Source: Chloroflexota bacterium
GTDB taxonomy: Bacteria > Chloroflexota > Dehalococcoidia > SHYM01
Assembly (NCBI GenBank): GCA_016199375.1
Contig: JACQGV010000144.1
Location: 1 to 6,837 of the forward strand
Reading direction: 5' to 3'
Length of the DNA stretch: 6,837 nucleotides
Shown: in pieces, positions 1 to 5,307 of the stretch
Layout of the letters: every line of letters starts with the position of its first letter
Position numbering within the stretch: position 1 is the stretch's first letter
The notes under the pieces: generated by a model
The model's input: only the letters and a program-made list of their open reading frames with translations
Databases searched by the model: none
Told to the model about the DNA's origin: nothing
Made by a program: the position numbers and the translations under genes

Positions 1-1177
1 CGGCAAAGCCGGTGTCTCCCAGGACTTGGCCCAGGACTAGCAAGATGACCGCGGCGGTGAGGGCCGCGCCCACCAGCCCCCGCAGTCCCCAGAACGTCAG
101 GGGCCGCCAGCGTCGTTTGACCTGAGCATATGCCTCCGCAGCCGCCAGCAGGGCCAGCATCATGGCGAGGTAGGCGAGGCCGTACTGCCCCAGGGAGAGC
201 TGGCTCCAGCCTCCGGTCACGCGGAGCCCCACAAAGACAGCCAGGGCAAGGTGGAGGAAGTAGAGGCCCAGGGAGGCCCGGCCCAGGGCCGCCAGGGGGC
301 GGAGCGCCGCCTGGGTCACCTGGAAGCCTCCCCAGCGCAGGGAGAGGGCGAGCAGCAGGACAGCGACTCCCAGGGCCAGGACGGTGAACTGGACTGTCGG
401 GGGGTAGAAGAGCTCGCTCCAGACGCCCCGAACGAAGCTGTTGGGCGGGGCGATGACGTAGGCCGCCGCGCCGGCGACCGTCAGGGCAACGCCCAGGAGC
501 GCGGTCTCCAGGAGGAAGGCCGGCCGCCCGCGTTGCTGGAGGCGTTCGCCCAGGTGCGCCCCCAGGACGGCGAAGGACAGCCAGGGGAACAGGGGGAACC
601 ACCCGTCTACCAGCCAGTGTTGGACCGGCCCCAGCTTGGGTGGGTCGGCCAACTGCCACACCTGCTCGCCCCAGAGGTAGAACTCCAGTGGGAAATGGCT
701 GTACCCCAGGAGCCCTCGCAGCAGAGGCGCCAGGGCGACCAGCGCTACCATCAGCCCCAGCCGCGGCCAGAAGGCCAGCTTCAAGGCCAGGTAGGCCAGG
801 GGGATGGAGACGCCGATGATGTACAGGACCTCGACGCCCATGAAGGGGTAGATGCGCCAGACCACCAGGTCCACGAAGGCGCCCACCGCCAGTATCCAGA
901 GCCCGCGACCGAGCAGGAAGTACAGCAAGCCGTGGCGGTCGGCGGTCAGCGCCACCATCAGCCCGCTGAGCAGTATGAAGACGGGCGCGGCGGCCAGCGA
1001 GCCAATCAGACGCAGGGGGAGAGGAGGCACGCCCGCGAGGACCACGGCGCTGAGGTTCAGCAGCACCATGGAGGCGATGGCCAGGCCCCGCAGGCTGTCC
1101 AGCGCCGTCAGCCGCGCGGGCAGCGCCTCGGCAGGGCTGTCGAGGCTCTTATGAGGAAGGAGGGAGGGTTGCTGCAC
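1..1177 (-). CDS. Polytopic membrane acyltransferase-like protein (DUF1624/HGSNAT-like), C-terminus cut by window
   Basis: The frame stays open from 1177 to the window start (392 codons), so the C-terminus lies outside. It is very hydrophobic, with roughly ten potential membrane segments. Near the N-terminus, residues 23-41 read LTALDSLRGLAIASMVLLN, the arginine-containing opening motif (xLDxLRGLAIxxMxxxN) of the DUF1624/heparan-N-acetyltransferase-like, DUF418 and acyltransferase-3 group. PVFILLSG (65-72), FPLFPWLSFAVLGAHLG (194-210) and PLAALGRASLGLYFLH (294-309) fit the same group. Such proteins move acyl groups onto sugars or other envelope molecules across the inner membrane. Asn41 stands where many acyltransferase-3 and HGSNAT members have a catalytic His, so activity is uncertain. 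The GTG at 1177 is chosen because GGAGGTGA lies 8 nt upstream and it leaves only about 20 residues before the motif. It follows the methyltransferase by 77 nt and is probably co-transcribed. The superfamily is fairly sure; exact family and substrate are not. Confidence 0.75.
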   Translation of the reverse strand, partial: MQQPSLLPHKSLDSPAEALPARLTALDSLRGLAIASMVLLNLSAVVLAGVPPLPLRLIGSLAAAPVFILLSGLMVALTADRHGLLYFLLGRGLWILAVGAFVDLVVWRIYPFMGVEVLYIIGVSIPLAYLALKLAFWPRLGLMVALVALAPLLRGLLGYSHFPLEFYLWGEQVWQLADPPKLGPVQHWLVDGWFPLFPWLSFAVLGAHLGERLQQRGRPAFLLETALLGVALTVAGAAAYVIAPPNSFVRGVWSELFYPPTVQFTVLALGVAVLLLALSLRWGGFQVTQAALRPLAALGRASLGLYFLHLALAVFVGLRVTGGWSQLSLGQYGLAYLAMMLALLAAAEAYAQVKRRWRPLTFWGLRGLVGAALTAAVILLVLGQVLGDTGFA

Positions 1178-1185
1178 CCCTGCCG

Positions 1186-1193
1186 TCACCTCC
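1186..1193 (-). promoter_or_regulatory. Strong Shine-Dalgarno (GGAGGTGA) for the membrane acyltransferase-like gene
   Basis: Read on the minus strand, GGAGGTGA is a full complement of the 16S anti-Shine-Dalgarno core and sits 8 nt before the GTG at 1177. It decides that start over another in-frame GTG at 1190, which lies inside the motif itself. Confidence 0.65.
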
Positions 1194-1254
1194 GCAGCAG
1201 GCTGGCCATGCCGATGAGCGCCCGGGTCCCAGGGGCGACGCTGTCCGCCCGTGC

Positions 1255-2289
1255 CTACTGCCGCTGGGCCACTATCACGGCGTGGATTGTATCCGGTGTC
1301 TTGCGGTTGACCTTCAGGATGTGGAAGCCGGCCTGGGAGAGCAGGCGCTCATAGGTGGCCAGCGGCTTGTACAGCTCGACGCCGAAGTCGTCGTAGTGGA
1401 GGTACTTGTACTCCCAGGCCACGGTCAGGTCGGGGTTATCGTCGGCCAGCGGCTCGCAGATGAGCAGCCGCCCCCCCGGTACGAGGGCATGCTGGGCCTT
1501 GTCCAGGAGCATGCGGCACACGTCCTCCGGCCAGTCGGCCAGGACGCGGGAGAACTGGACCAGGTCGTAGCCCTGAGGCAGGGGGTCGTGGCGGAAGTCG
1601 CCCTCCACAATGCTGACGCGCTCGCCGGCTCCGGCGCGGACGACGTTCTGCCGTGCTATGTAGGCGGAGTTCGGGAGGTTGAAGACCGTCACGTGCAGTT
1701 GAGGGTAGCGGCGGGCGAAGTGGATGGCCATGGTGCCATCGCCGCCCGCCACGTCCAGGAGGCGCTGGATACCTTCGAAGGTGATGGCCTGCTCGATGGT
1801 GGCGATTGTCTCCCGGGCGGTATCCCTCATCCAGCGCTCCAAAGCGTGGGCCTCGGCGAGGGTCTGAGGGGGGTAGGGTATCTGGGGGACGGGCAGGCCC
1901 CGGAGGACCTGGACCAGGTCCAGGGCTTGAGCATTGAGCGAGATTCGCAGGAAATCCTGGTAGAAAAACTCCATGCGGCCGTCGGCGTAGAAAAGGGCCC
2001 GCATCAGGGGCCCAGCCCGGTACTTCACCGGAGAGCTGCTGGCGTCGGAAAGCTCTTCCAGAAGCCCCACGTGGCGGAGCTCCAGCAGCCACTTGCTACC
2101 CCGCTTGGGCTGCAAAGCCAGGGCGGTGATGATCTCGTCCGCGGCCAGGGCGCCCTTGCTGGCTAGAAGCTGGGGCAGATTGAGGTCCACCACCGACTGC
2201 AGGAGGCGGGTGGCGGCCGCGCCCGCCAGGAAGCGGTAGTAAATGTCGTCGCGCTGCGTTGGGGACGGCTCCCTGCGCTCGGTGGGCAT
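1255..2289 (-). CDS. SAM-dependent O-methyltransferase, Methyltransf_2 (CrtF/ASMT/plant-OMT-like) family
   Basis: This 344-residue protein has the two-part layout of the family. An N-terminal winged-helix/dimerisation region (about 15-100: FLAGAAATRLLQSVVDLNLPQLL, then WLLELRHVGLLEEL) is followed by a Rossmann SAM-binding domain. Glycine-rich motif I is LLDVAGGDG (177-185), followed by the acidic or polar end of strand 2 (VTVFNLPNS), the GDF motif at 230-232 and the PGGRLLICEP strand at 271-280. Length is normal for the family, whose members methylate hydroxyl groups on small aromatic, isoprenoid or polyketide-like substrates. Where plant and many bacterial members read LHDW with a catalytic His, this protein reads LADW (Leu250-Ala251-Asp252-Trp253), so general-base chemistry may differ. 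The ATG start is supported by AAGGAG 9 nt upstream. It is the first gene of the leftward unit and is divergent from the PqqD gene. Family assignment is confident; the substrate is unknown. Confidence 0.88.
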   Translation of the reverse strand: MPTERREPSPTQRDDIYYRFLAGAAATRLLQSVVDLNLPQLLASKGALAADEIITALALQPKRGSKWLLELRHVGLLEELSDASSSPVKYRAGPLMRALFYADGRMEFFYQDFLRISLNAQALDLVQVLRGLPVPQIPYPPQTLAEAHALERWMRDTARETIATIEQAITFEGIQRLLDVAGGDGTMAIHFARRYPQLHVTVFNLPNSAYIARQNVVRAGAGERVSIVEGDFRHDPLPQGYDLVQFSRVLADWPEDVCRMLLDKAQHALVPGGRLLICEPLADDNPDLTVAWEYKYLHYDDFGVELYKPLATYERLLSQAGFHILKVNRKTPDTIHAVIVAQRQ

Positions 2290-2302
2290 TACGGTGTTCT
2301 CC

Positions 2303-2331
2303 TTGACAACTCCTGGTGGCTAGCCTACATT
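2303..2331 (+). promoter_or_regulatory. Sigma-70-like promoter for the rightward (PqqD) unit
   Basis: A perfect -35 TTGACA (2303-2308), a 17-nt spacer and a -10 TACATT (2326-2331, four of six matches to TATAAT, with the key first T, second A and last T). Transcription would start near 2338, giving an untranslated leader of about 117 nt before the TTG at 2455. Its -10 overlaps the -10 of the opposing promoter. Called by eye only. Confidence 0.5.
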
Positions 2332-2357
2332 ATATAGGCCGTTTTTCAGGGTGGGAA
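2329..2357 (-). promoter_or_regulatory. Sigma-70-like promoter for the leftward (methyltransferase) unit
   Basis: On the minus strand a perfect -10 TATAAT (2334-2329) lies 17 nt from TTCCCA (2357-2352), a weak three-of-six -35. The predicted start is near 2322, leaving about 33 nt to the methyltransferase ATG. The two divergent -10 boxes share 2329-2331, so RNA polymerase could not occupy both at once. The weak -35 abuts the palindrome at 2358-2375, a plausible place for a regulator. Confidence 0.45.
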
Positions 2358-2375
2358 ATCCCCCGAATGGGGGAT
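2358..2375. repeat. Perfect 7-bp inverted repeat (ATCCCCC/GGGGGAT, 4-nt loop) in the divergent control region
   Basis: ATCCCCC (2358-2364) pairs with GGGGGAT (2369-2375) around the loop GAAT. An alternative outer pairing of GAAATC (2355-2360) with GATTTC (2379-2384) could close a bulged version. In the rightward transcript it lies about 20 nt after the predicted start; on the leftward side it sits directly upstream of the -35. No T-run follows on either strand, so a terminator is unlikely. It could be a 5' leader hairpin that stabilises or controls the mRNA, or an operator. Confidence 0.55.
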
Positions 2376-2401
2376 GCAGATTTCGGTATGCGCTGCTAGA
2401 G

Positions 2402-2419
2402 TGTATCTAGTGTATCTAG
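2402..2419. repeat. Tandem 9-bp direct repeat TGTATCTAG x2, with inverted CTAGA/TCTAG arms
   Basis: TGTATCTAG occurs at 2402-2410 and again at 2411-2419. CTAGA at 2396-2400 forms an inverted pair with TCTAG at 2406-2410 (5-nt gap), and the second copy continues to TCTAGA (2415-2420). This is AT-rich in a GC-rich neighbourhood, lies between the rightward promoter and the PqqD gene, and resembles a regulator binding site. No known operator is recognised. Confidence 0.4.
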
Positions 2420-2440
2420 AGTTACGCTCTCTCTGGCGCT

Positions 2441-2447
2441 GAGGGTG
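2441..2447 (+). promoter_or_regulatory. Ribosome binding site (GAGGGTG) favouring the TTG start of the PqqD gene
   Basis: GAGGGTG lies 7 nt before the TTG at 2455. The in-frame ATG at 2461 would be 13 nt from it and has only a weak GATGG nearby. The TTG is therefore preferred, though the two starts differ by just two residues. Confidence 0.45.
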
Positions 2448-2454
2448 TAGATGG

Positions 2455-2712
2455 TTGGACATGGAGACAATTAAGGACCTTTACTTCAACGACAAAGGTT
2501 TCATATTCGACCCCGATTCGGGGGCTATATTTAGCCTCAACACCACGGGGGCGTTTATTATTAAACAACTGCAGAAGGGGGTGCCGGTCAAGCGGGTGCT
2601 AGCGGAGATGAAGAAGGACTTCGATGTGGACGAGGGCACGGCCCAACGGGACCTGAGGGAGTTCCTGGATATGCTCGCTGCCTTTGGGCTCCTGGCGAAG
2701 GCACCCGCGTGA
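2455..2712 (+). CDS. PqqD-family small protein (RiPP-recognition-element-like peptide chaperone)
   Basis: This 85-residue protein has the PqqD pattern throughout: GFIFDPDSGAIFSLNTTGAFIIKQL at 15-39 (hydrophobic beta strands, conserved DxxSGxxxxLNxTGxxI), a helix with GVPVKRVLAEM, then FDVDEGTAQRDLREFLDMLAAFGLL, the closing helices with a conserved Asp. Members are small winged-helix-like proteins. Classical PqqD and RRE domains bind a leader peptide and present it to a modifying enzyme; other PqqD homologues sit in poorly understood ATP-grasp or kinase neighbourhoods. It opens the rightward unit, just before an ATP-grasp ligase and a decarboxylase, with no radical-SAM enzyme in view. The C-terminus is short and has no extra domain. 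Family call is confident; its partner is inferred, with the decarboxylase N-terminal extension or an unseen precursor peptide as candidates. Confidence 0.85.
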   Translation: MDMETIKDLYFNDKGFIFDPDSGAIFSLNTTGAFIIKQLQKGVPVKRVLAEMKKDFDVDEGTAQRDLREFLDMLAAFGLLAKAPA

Positions 2713-2716
2713 AGCC

Positions 2717-2827
2717 ATGAATGGCCCCTCAGGGCGTGCTGGAAGCGGAAGCGCTTCCATAATTTTTCCACGCAGGTTCCCTAGCCGGGGCTTGCATGGG
2801 AAGAATGAGCGGGAAGTGCGACCTTGA
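2717..2827 (+). CDS. Possible 36-residue peptide filling the PqqD / ATP-grasp gap (hypothetical)
   Basis: An ATG at 2717, 4 nt after the PqqD stop, opens a frame of 36 codons ending in TGA at 2825-2827, which overlaps the TTG start of the ATP-grasp gene as TTGA. It begins MNGPSGRAGSGSAS and is rich in Gly, Ser and Arg (RRFPSRG in the middle, KNEREVRP at the end). Filling the gap and coupling to the next start is what a translated small gene, possibly a peptide substrate, would look like. Against it: no convincing ribosome site (only GTGAAG), a terminator-like hairpin inside it, and a frame this short can stay open by chance in GC-rich DNA. A second ATG at 2721 in another frame gives only 13 codons. 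Confidence 0.22.
   Translation: MNGPSGRAGSGSASIIFPRRFPSRGLHGKNEREVRP
2740..2767 (+). terminator. Terminator-like or attenuator hairpin between the PqqD and ATP-grasp genes
   Basis: TGGAAGCG (2740-2747) pairs perfectly with CGCTTCCA (2752-2759) around a 4-nt loop, followed at once by TAATTTTT (2760-2767). An 8-bp GC-containing stem plus a T-rich tail is the layout of an intrinsic terminator. Placed 28 nt after the PqqD stop, it would let part of the transcription end there, giving more PqqD mRNA than downstream enzyme mRNA. The core GGAAGCGCTTCC (2747-2758) is also a perfect 12-bp palindrome, so a protein-binding site is an alternative. CATAAT at 2758-2763 resembles a -10 box but lacks a -35. 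Confidence 0.5.
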
Positions 2828-3933
2828 AGTATCACGTTGCTGTAACCGGGCTCAATGCTACCGACGACCCGAATCCGGGCCTTGGCGTCATCAGGAGCTT
2901 GCGCGAGAAAGAGGGATGGGAGGGACAGCTAAGGGTTATCGGCCTGGCCTATGATGCCCTGGATACGGGTATCCACAGCCCGGAGCTGGTGGATGAGGTG
3001 TACCTGCTGCCGTACGCCTCCCAAGGGACCGCCAGCCTGATCCACCGGCTGCGGGAGATCCGTCAGAAAACCCGCATAGACGTGGTGATCCCCACCTTGG
3101 ATGGCGAGCAGTTGAATTTCTGCCAGGCGGCGCCCATCCTGAGGACTATCGGCATACGGATGCTCCTGCCCTCTGAGTCCCAGATCAGGCTCCACTTCAA
3201 GCACACCCTGGCCGATTTCTGCTTGGCCCATGAGATCCCAACACCGCGGACGTTGGTCATCTATGAAAGCCGCCAGTTGGAGGAAGCCATCGGCACTCTG
3301 GGCTACCCCCTGGTGCTGAAGGGTATCCTTCATGAGGCCCATATGGCCTACACTTATCACCAAGCCCAGGCCTATTTCGAGGTCCTGCGCGCCCGTTGGG
3401 GCGTCCCCCTCGTGGCCCAGGAGCATATCGCCGGCGATGGCGGAGGCGTGATCGCCCTTTGCGACCGGAAGTCCAAGCCGGTGGGCATGGTGGCTATGAA
3501 GAAGCTGGCCACCACTGACAAGGGGAAGGCCTGGTCCGGGGTTACGGTGAAAGATGAGGAGCTCCTACGGCTGTCCACTCGCATCCTGGAGGACCTCAAA
3601 TGGGTGGGGCCGGCGGAGTTGGAGTTTGTGCGCCAGGCGGGCTCAGGGAAGCCCTATCTGCTGGAGATAAACCCCCGTTTCCCAAACTGGGCCTACCTGG
3701 CAGCACGAGCGGGGCAGAACCTGCCTGCCGCTGCCGTGCAGCTGGCCCTGGGCAAGGCCGTCACCTGCGCGGATGGCTATCAGGAGGGCGTTATCTACGT
3801 GCGGCATGCCCAGGACATTGTCTGCTCTATGGACCAGCTGGCGCAGATAGCAAGCCGCGGAGAGCTGGTCCTGCGGAAGAGCGGGAAGAGGAGCATGAAT
3901 GGTAAAGGTACGGCATCAAAGAGCCTTTTATGA
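2824..3933 (+). CDS. ATP-grasp ligase (CarB/PylC-like carboxylate-amine ligase)
   Basis: This 369-residue protein is an ATP-grasp enzyme, which activates a carboxylate as acyl phosphate and joins it to an amine. The pre-ATP-grasp Rossmann-like domain (1-115) opens with VAVTGLNATDDPNPG and contains DVVIPTLDGEQLNF. The linker HFKHTLADFCLAHEIPTP (124-141) is typical of the group. The ATP-binding lobe has YPLVLKG (Lys166), VAQEHIAGDGG (Glu200 region) and LEFV, with the metal-binding motif LLEINPRFPNW (279-289). The TTG start is chosen because an in-frame TGA lies just upstream and the conserved domain begins within five residues; GGGAAG lies 7 nt before it. There is no glutaminase or biotin-carboxylase domain. 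Its 3' end overlaps the decarboxylase start by 35 nt, implying translational coupling. The C-terminal tail past about 345 looks non-conserved. The substrate cannot be read from sequence; peptide-like bond formation on an amino acid or amine is the likely reaction class. Confidence 0.88.
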   Translation: MKYHVAVTGLNATDDPNPGLGVIRSLREKEGWEGQLRVIGLAYDALDTGIHSPELVDEVYLLPYASQGTASLIHRLREIRQKTRIDVVIPTLDGEQLNFCQAAPILRTIGIRMLLPSESQIRLHFKHTLADFCLAHEIPTPRTLVIYESRQLEEAIGTLGYPLVLKGILHEAHMAYTYHQAQAYFEVLRARWGVPLVAQEHIAGDGGGVIALCDRKSKPVGMVAMKKLATTDKGKAWSGVTVKDEELLRLSTRILEDLKWVGPAELEFVRQAGSGKPYLLEINPRFPNWAYLAARAGQNLPAAAVQLALGKAVTCADGYQEGVIYVRHAQDIVCSMDQLAQIASRGELVLRKSGKRSMNGKGTASKSLL

Positions 3934-5272
3934 GAAGCCGGCCATCGTCAAGCATTCGGTGGGGACCAACAATCGGCTGGGGCGCCTAGCGTCGGCCTTC
4001 CCCCATACCGTTATTGACGGAGTCCCGGTGGATGAACTGGTGCACCGCTATGGCTCCCCCCTCTGGGTGGTCTCGGAGATCACCCTGCGCAGCAAGTACC
4101 AGAGTATGTACCGGGCCTTCAGCCTGCGCTACCCCAGGGTCGCCGTCGCCTACTCGTACAAGACTAACTACCTTTCCGGTGTCTGCTCGATCCTGCACCA
4201 GGAAGGTGCCTGGGCCGAGGTTGTCTCGGGGTTCGAGTATGAGATCGCCCTGGCGCTGGGGGTCCCAGGGGACAAGATAATCTTCAATGGCCCCCTCAAG
4301 AGACCGGAGGAGCTAGCGCGCGCCATCTCCCAGGGGGCCATGGTCAACCTGGACTCCTACGATGAGCTGGCGGTCGTGGAGCAACTGGCCGAGAAGATGG
4401 GCCGCGCGGTGCCCGTGGGAGTGCGGGTGAATATGACCGTGGGGCCGCTCACCTGGGATCGCTTCGGCTTCAATCTGGAAAACGGGCAGGCCCTCCAAGC
4501 CTGCCAGCGGGTGCTGGCCTCTCCGACGCTGAAGCTGGTGGGCCTCCATGCCCATGTGGGGACCTTTATCCTGGACCCGGGGCTCTATCGCCAGATGGCG
4601 GAGAAGCTGGGGGGCCTGGCGCGCTATTTGGCGGACCTGGGGGTGACACTGGAGTACCTGGATGTAGGGGGCGGCTTCGCCTCCCACAACACCCTGCATG
4701 ACCAGTGGATGCCGGCCGAGTATGCTACCCCCAGCTTCGAGCAGTATGCTGACGCTATCTGCCCCACCTTGATCAACATGCTCCCCCAGCCGCTGCCCCT
4801 CCTCCTTATGGAGCCGGGCCGGGCCTTGGTGGACGAGTCCATGTGCCTGCTCACTTCGGTGGTGTCAACCAAGCTCCTGTCTTCGGGCCAGAAAGGGGTG
4901 GTCCTCGATGCGGGGATAAACCTGCTGCCCACCTCCGTCTGGTACCGGCACGAGGTGCGGTTGGCGGGCGAGACGGGGACGCCCACGGATGGCGGCGTGA
5001 TGGAGGAGGTCAACCTCTACGGGCCCCTCTGCATGAATATAGATGTCATTCAGTTCCGCACCGCTCTGCCGCCCGTTCGCAGGGGGGCGGTCCTGGTCAT
5101 CAAGAATGTGGGGGCCTACAACTTCACCCAGTCCATGCAGTTCATCCAGCCCCGGCCGGCGGTAGTCCTGGTGAACGGTGGGGAGGTGGAGTGCATCCGC
5201 GCTCCCGAGACCACCGCCTACCTGCGAGAGCTGGAGAGGATCCCGCAACGGTTACTGACGAAGCCCGCATAG
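3899..5272 (+). CDS. Fold-type III PLP decarboxylase (DAP/ornithine decarboxylase superfamily) with leader-like N-terminal extension
   Basis: This 457-residue protein combines an alanine-racemase-like TIM barrel and a C-terminal beta domain. The PLP lysine is Lys88 in AYSYKTNYL. Other landmarks are VSGFEYEIALALG (109-121), DRFGF (187-191), GLHAHVGT (215-222), the phosphate-binding DVGGGF (255-260), EPGR (305-308), GPLCMNID (375-382) with the cross-subunit Cys378, and GAYNF (405-409). The family decarboxylates diaminopimelate, ornithine, arginine or carboxynorspermidine. The residues after the Cys, normally Glu-Ser or Asp-Gly, are Met-Asn here, so substrate preference has probably shifted. About 37 extra N-terminal residues precede the domain and contain YEKPAIVKHSVGTNNRLGR, a YxxPxI pattern reminiscent of lasso-peptide leaders. 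The ATG is supported by AGGAG 5 nt upstream and overlaps the ligase gene. Superfamily is certain; it should not be named lysA without evidence. Confidence 0.9.
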   Translation: MVKVRHQRAFYEKPAIVKHSVGTNNRLGRLASAFPHTVIDGVPVDELVHRYGSPLWVVSEITLRSKYQSMYRAFSLRYPRVAVAYSYKTNYLSGVCSILHQEGAWAEVVSGFEYEIALALGVPGDKIIFNGPLKRPEELARAISQGAMVNLDSYDELAVVEQLAEKMGRAVPVGVRVNMTVGPLTWDRFGFNLENGQALQACQRVLASPTLKLVGLHAHVGTFILDPGLYRQMAEKLGGLARYLADLGVTLEYLDVGGGFASHNTLHDQWMPAEYATPSFEQYADAICPTLINMLPQPLPLLLMEPGRALVDESMCLLTSVVSTKLLSSGQKGVVLDAGINLLPTSVWYRHEVRLAGETGTPTDGGVMEEVNLYGPLCMNIDVIQFRTALPPVRRGAVLVIKNVGAYNFTQSMQFIQPRPAVVLVNGGEVECIRAPETTAYLRELERIPQRLLTKPA

Positions 5273-5307
5273 GCACGCAAACCTGGCCTCCGGTCTCCCG
5301 GCCGGGC

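Noticed and set aside
1178..1254. Gap between the methyltransferase and the membrane protein, examined for a terminator or small gene
   Set aside because: A short CGCCC/GGGCG pairing exists, but there is no T-tail, and the only ATG frame has 7 codons ending in the ribosome site; the gap seems to be just an operon spacer.
251..1354. Long plus-strand open frame (367 codons) rich in Gln, Glu, Gly and Pro
   Set aside because: It lies antisense to the membrane protein, whose minus-strand frame has clear hydrophobic segments and a family motif. Gln/Glu/Gly-rich composition is the usual product of reading GC-rich coding DNA backwards.
1282..2166. Plus-strand open frame of 294 codons opposite the methyltransferase
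   Set aside because: It is the antisense shadow of a protein with intact SAM-binding motifs; no recognisable domain and no ribosome site.
2358..2375. GC hairpin considered as an intrinsic terminator
   Set aside because: No T-run follows on either strand; kept only as an inverted repeat or leader structure.
2451..2474. Short ATG frame (7 codons) just before the PqqD start, considered as an upstream leader peptide
   Set aside because: Too short, no repeated regulatory codons as in attenuators, and it overlaps the better supported PqqD start.
2929..3426. Minus-strand frame opposite the ATP-grasp gene
   Set aside because: Antisense to conserved ATP-grasp motifs, with no domain of its own.
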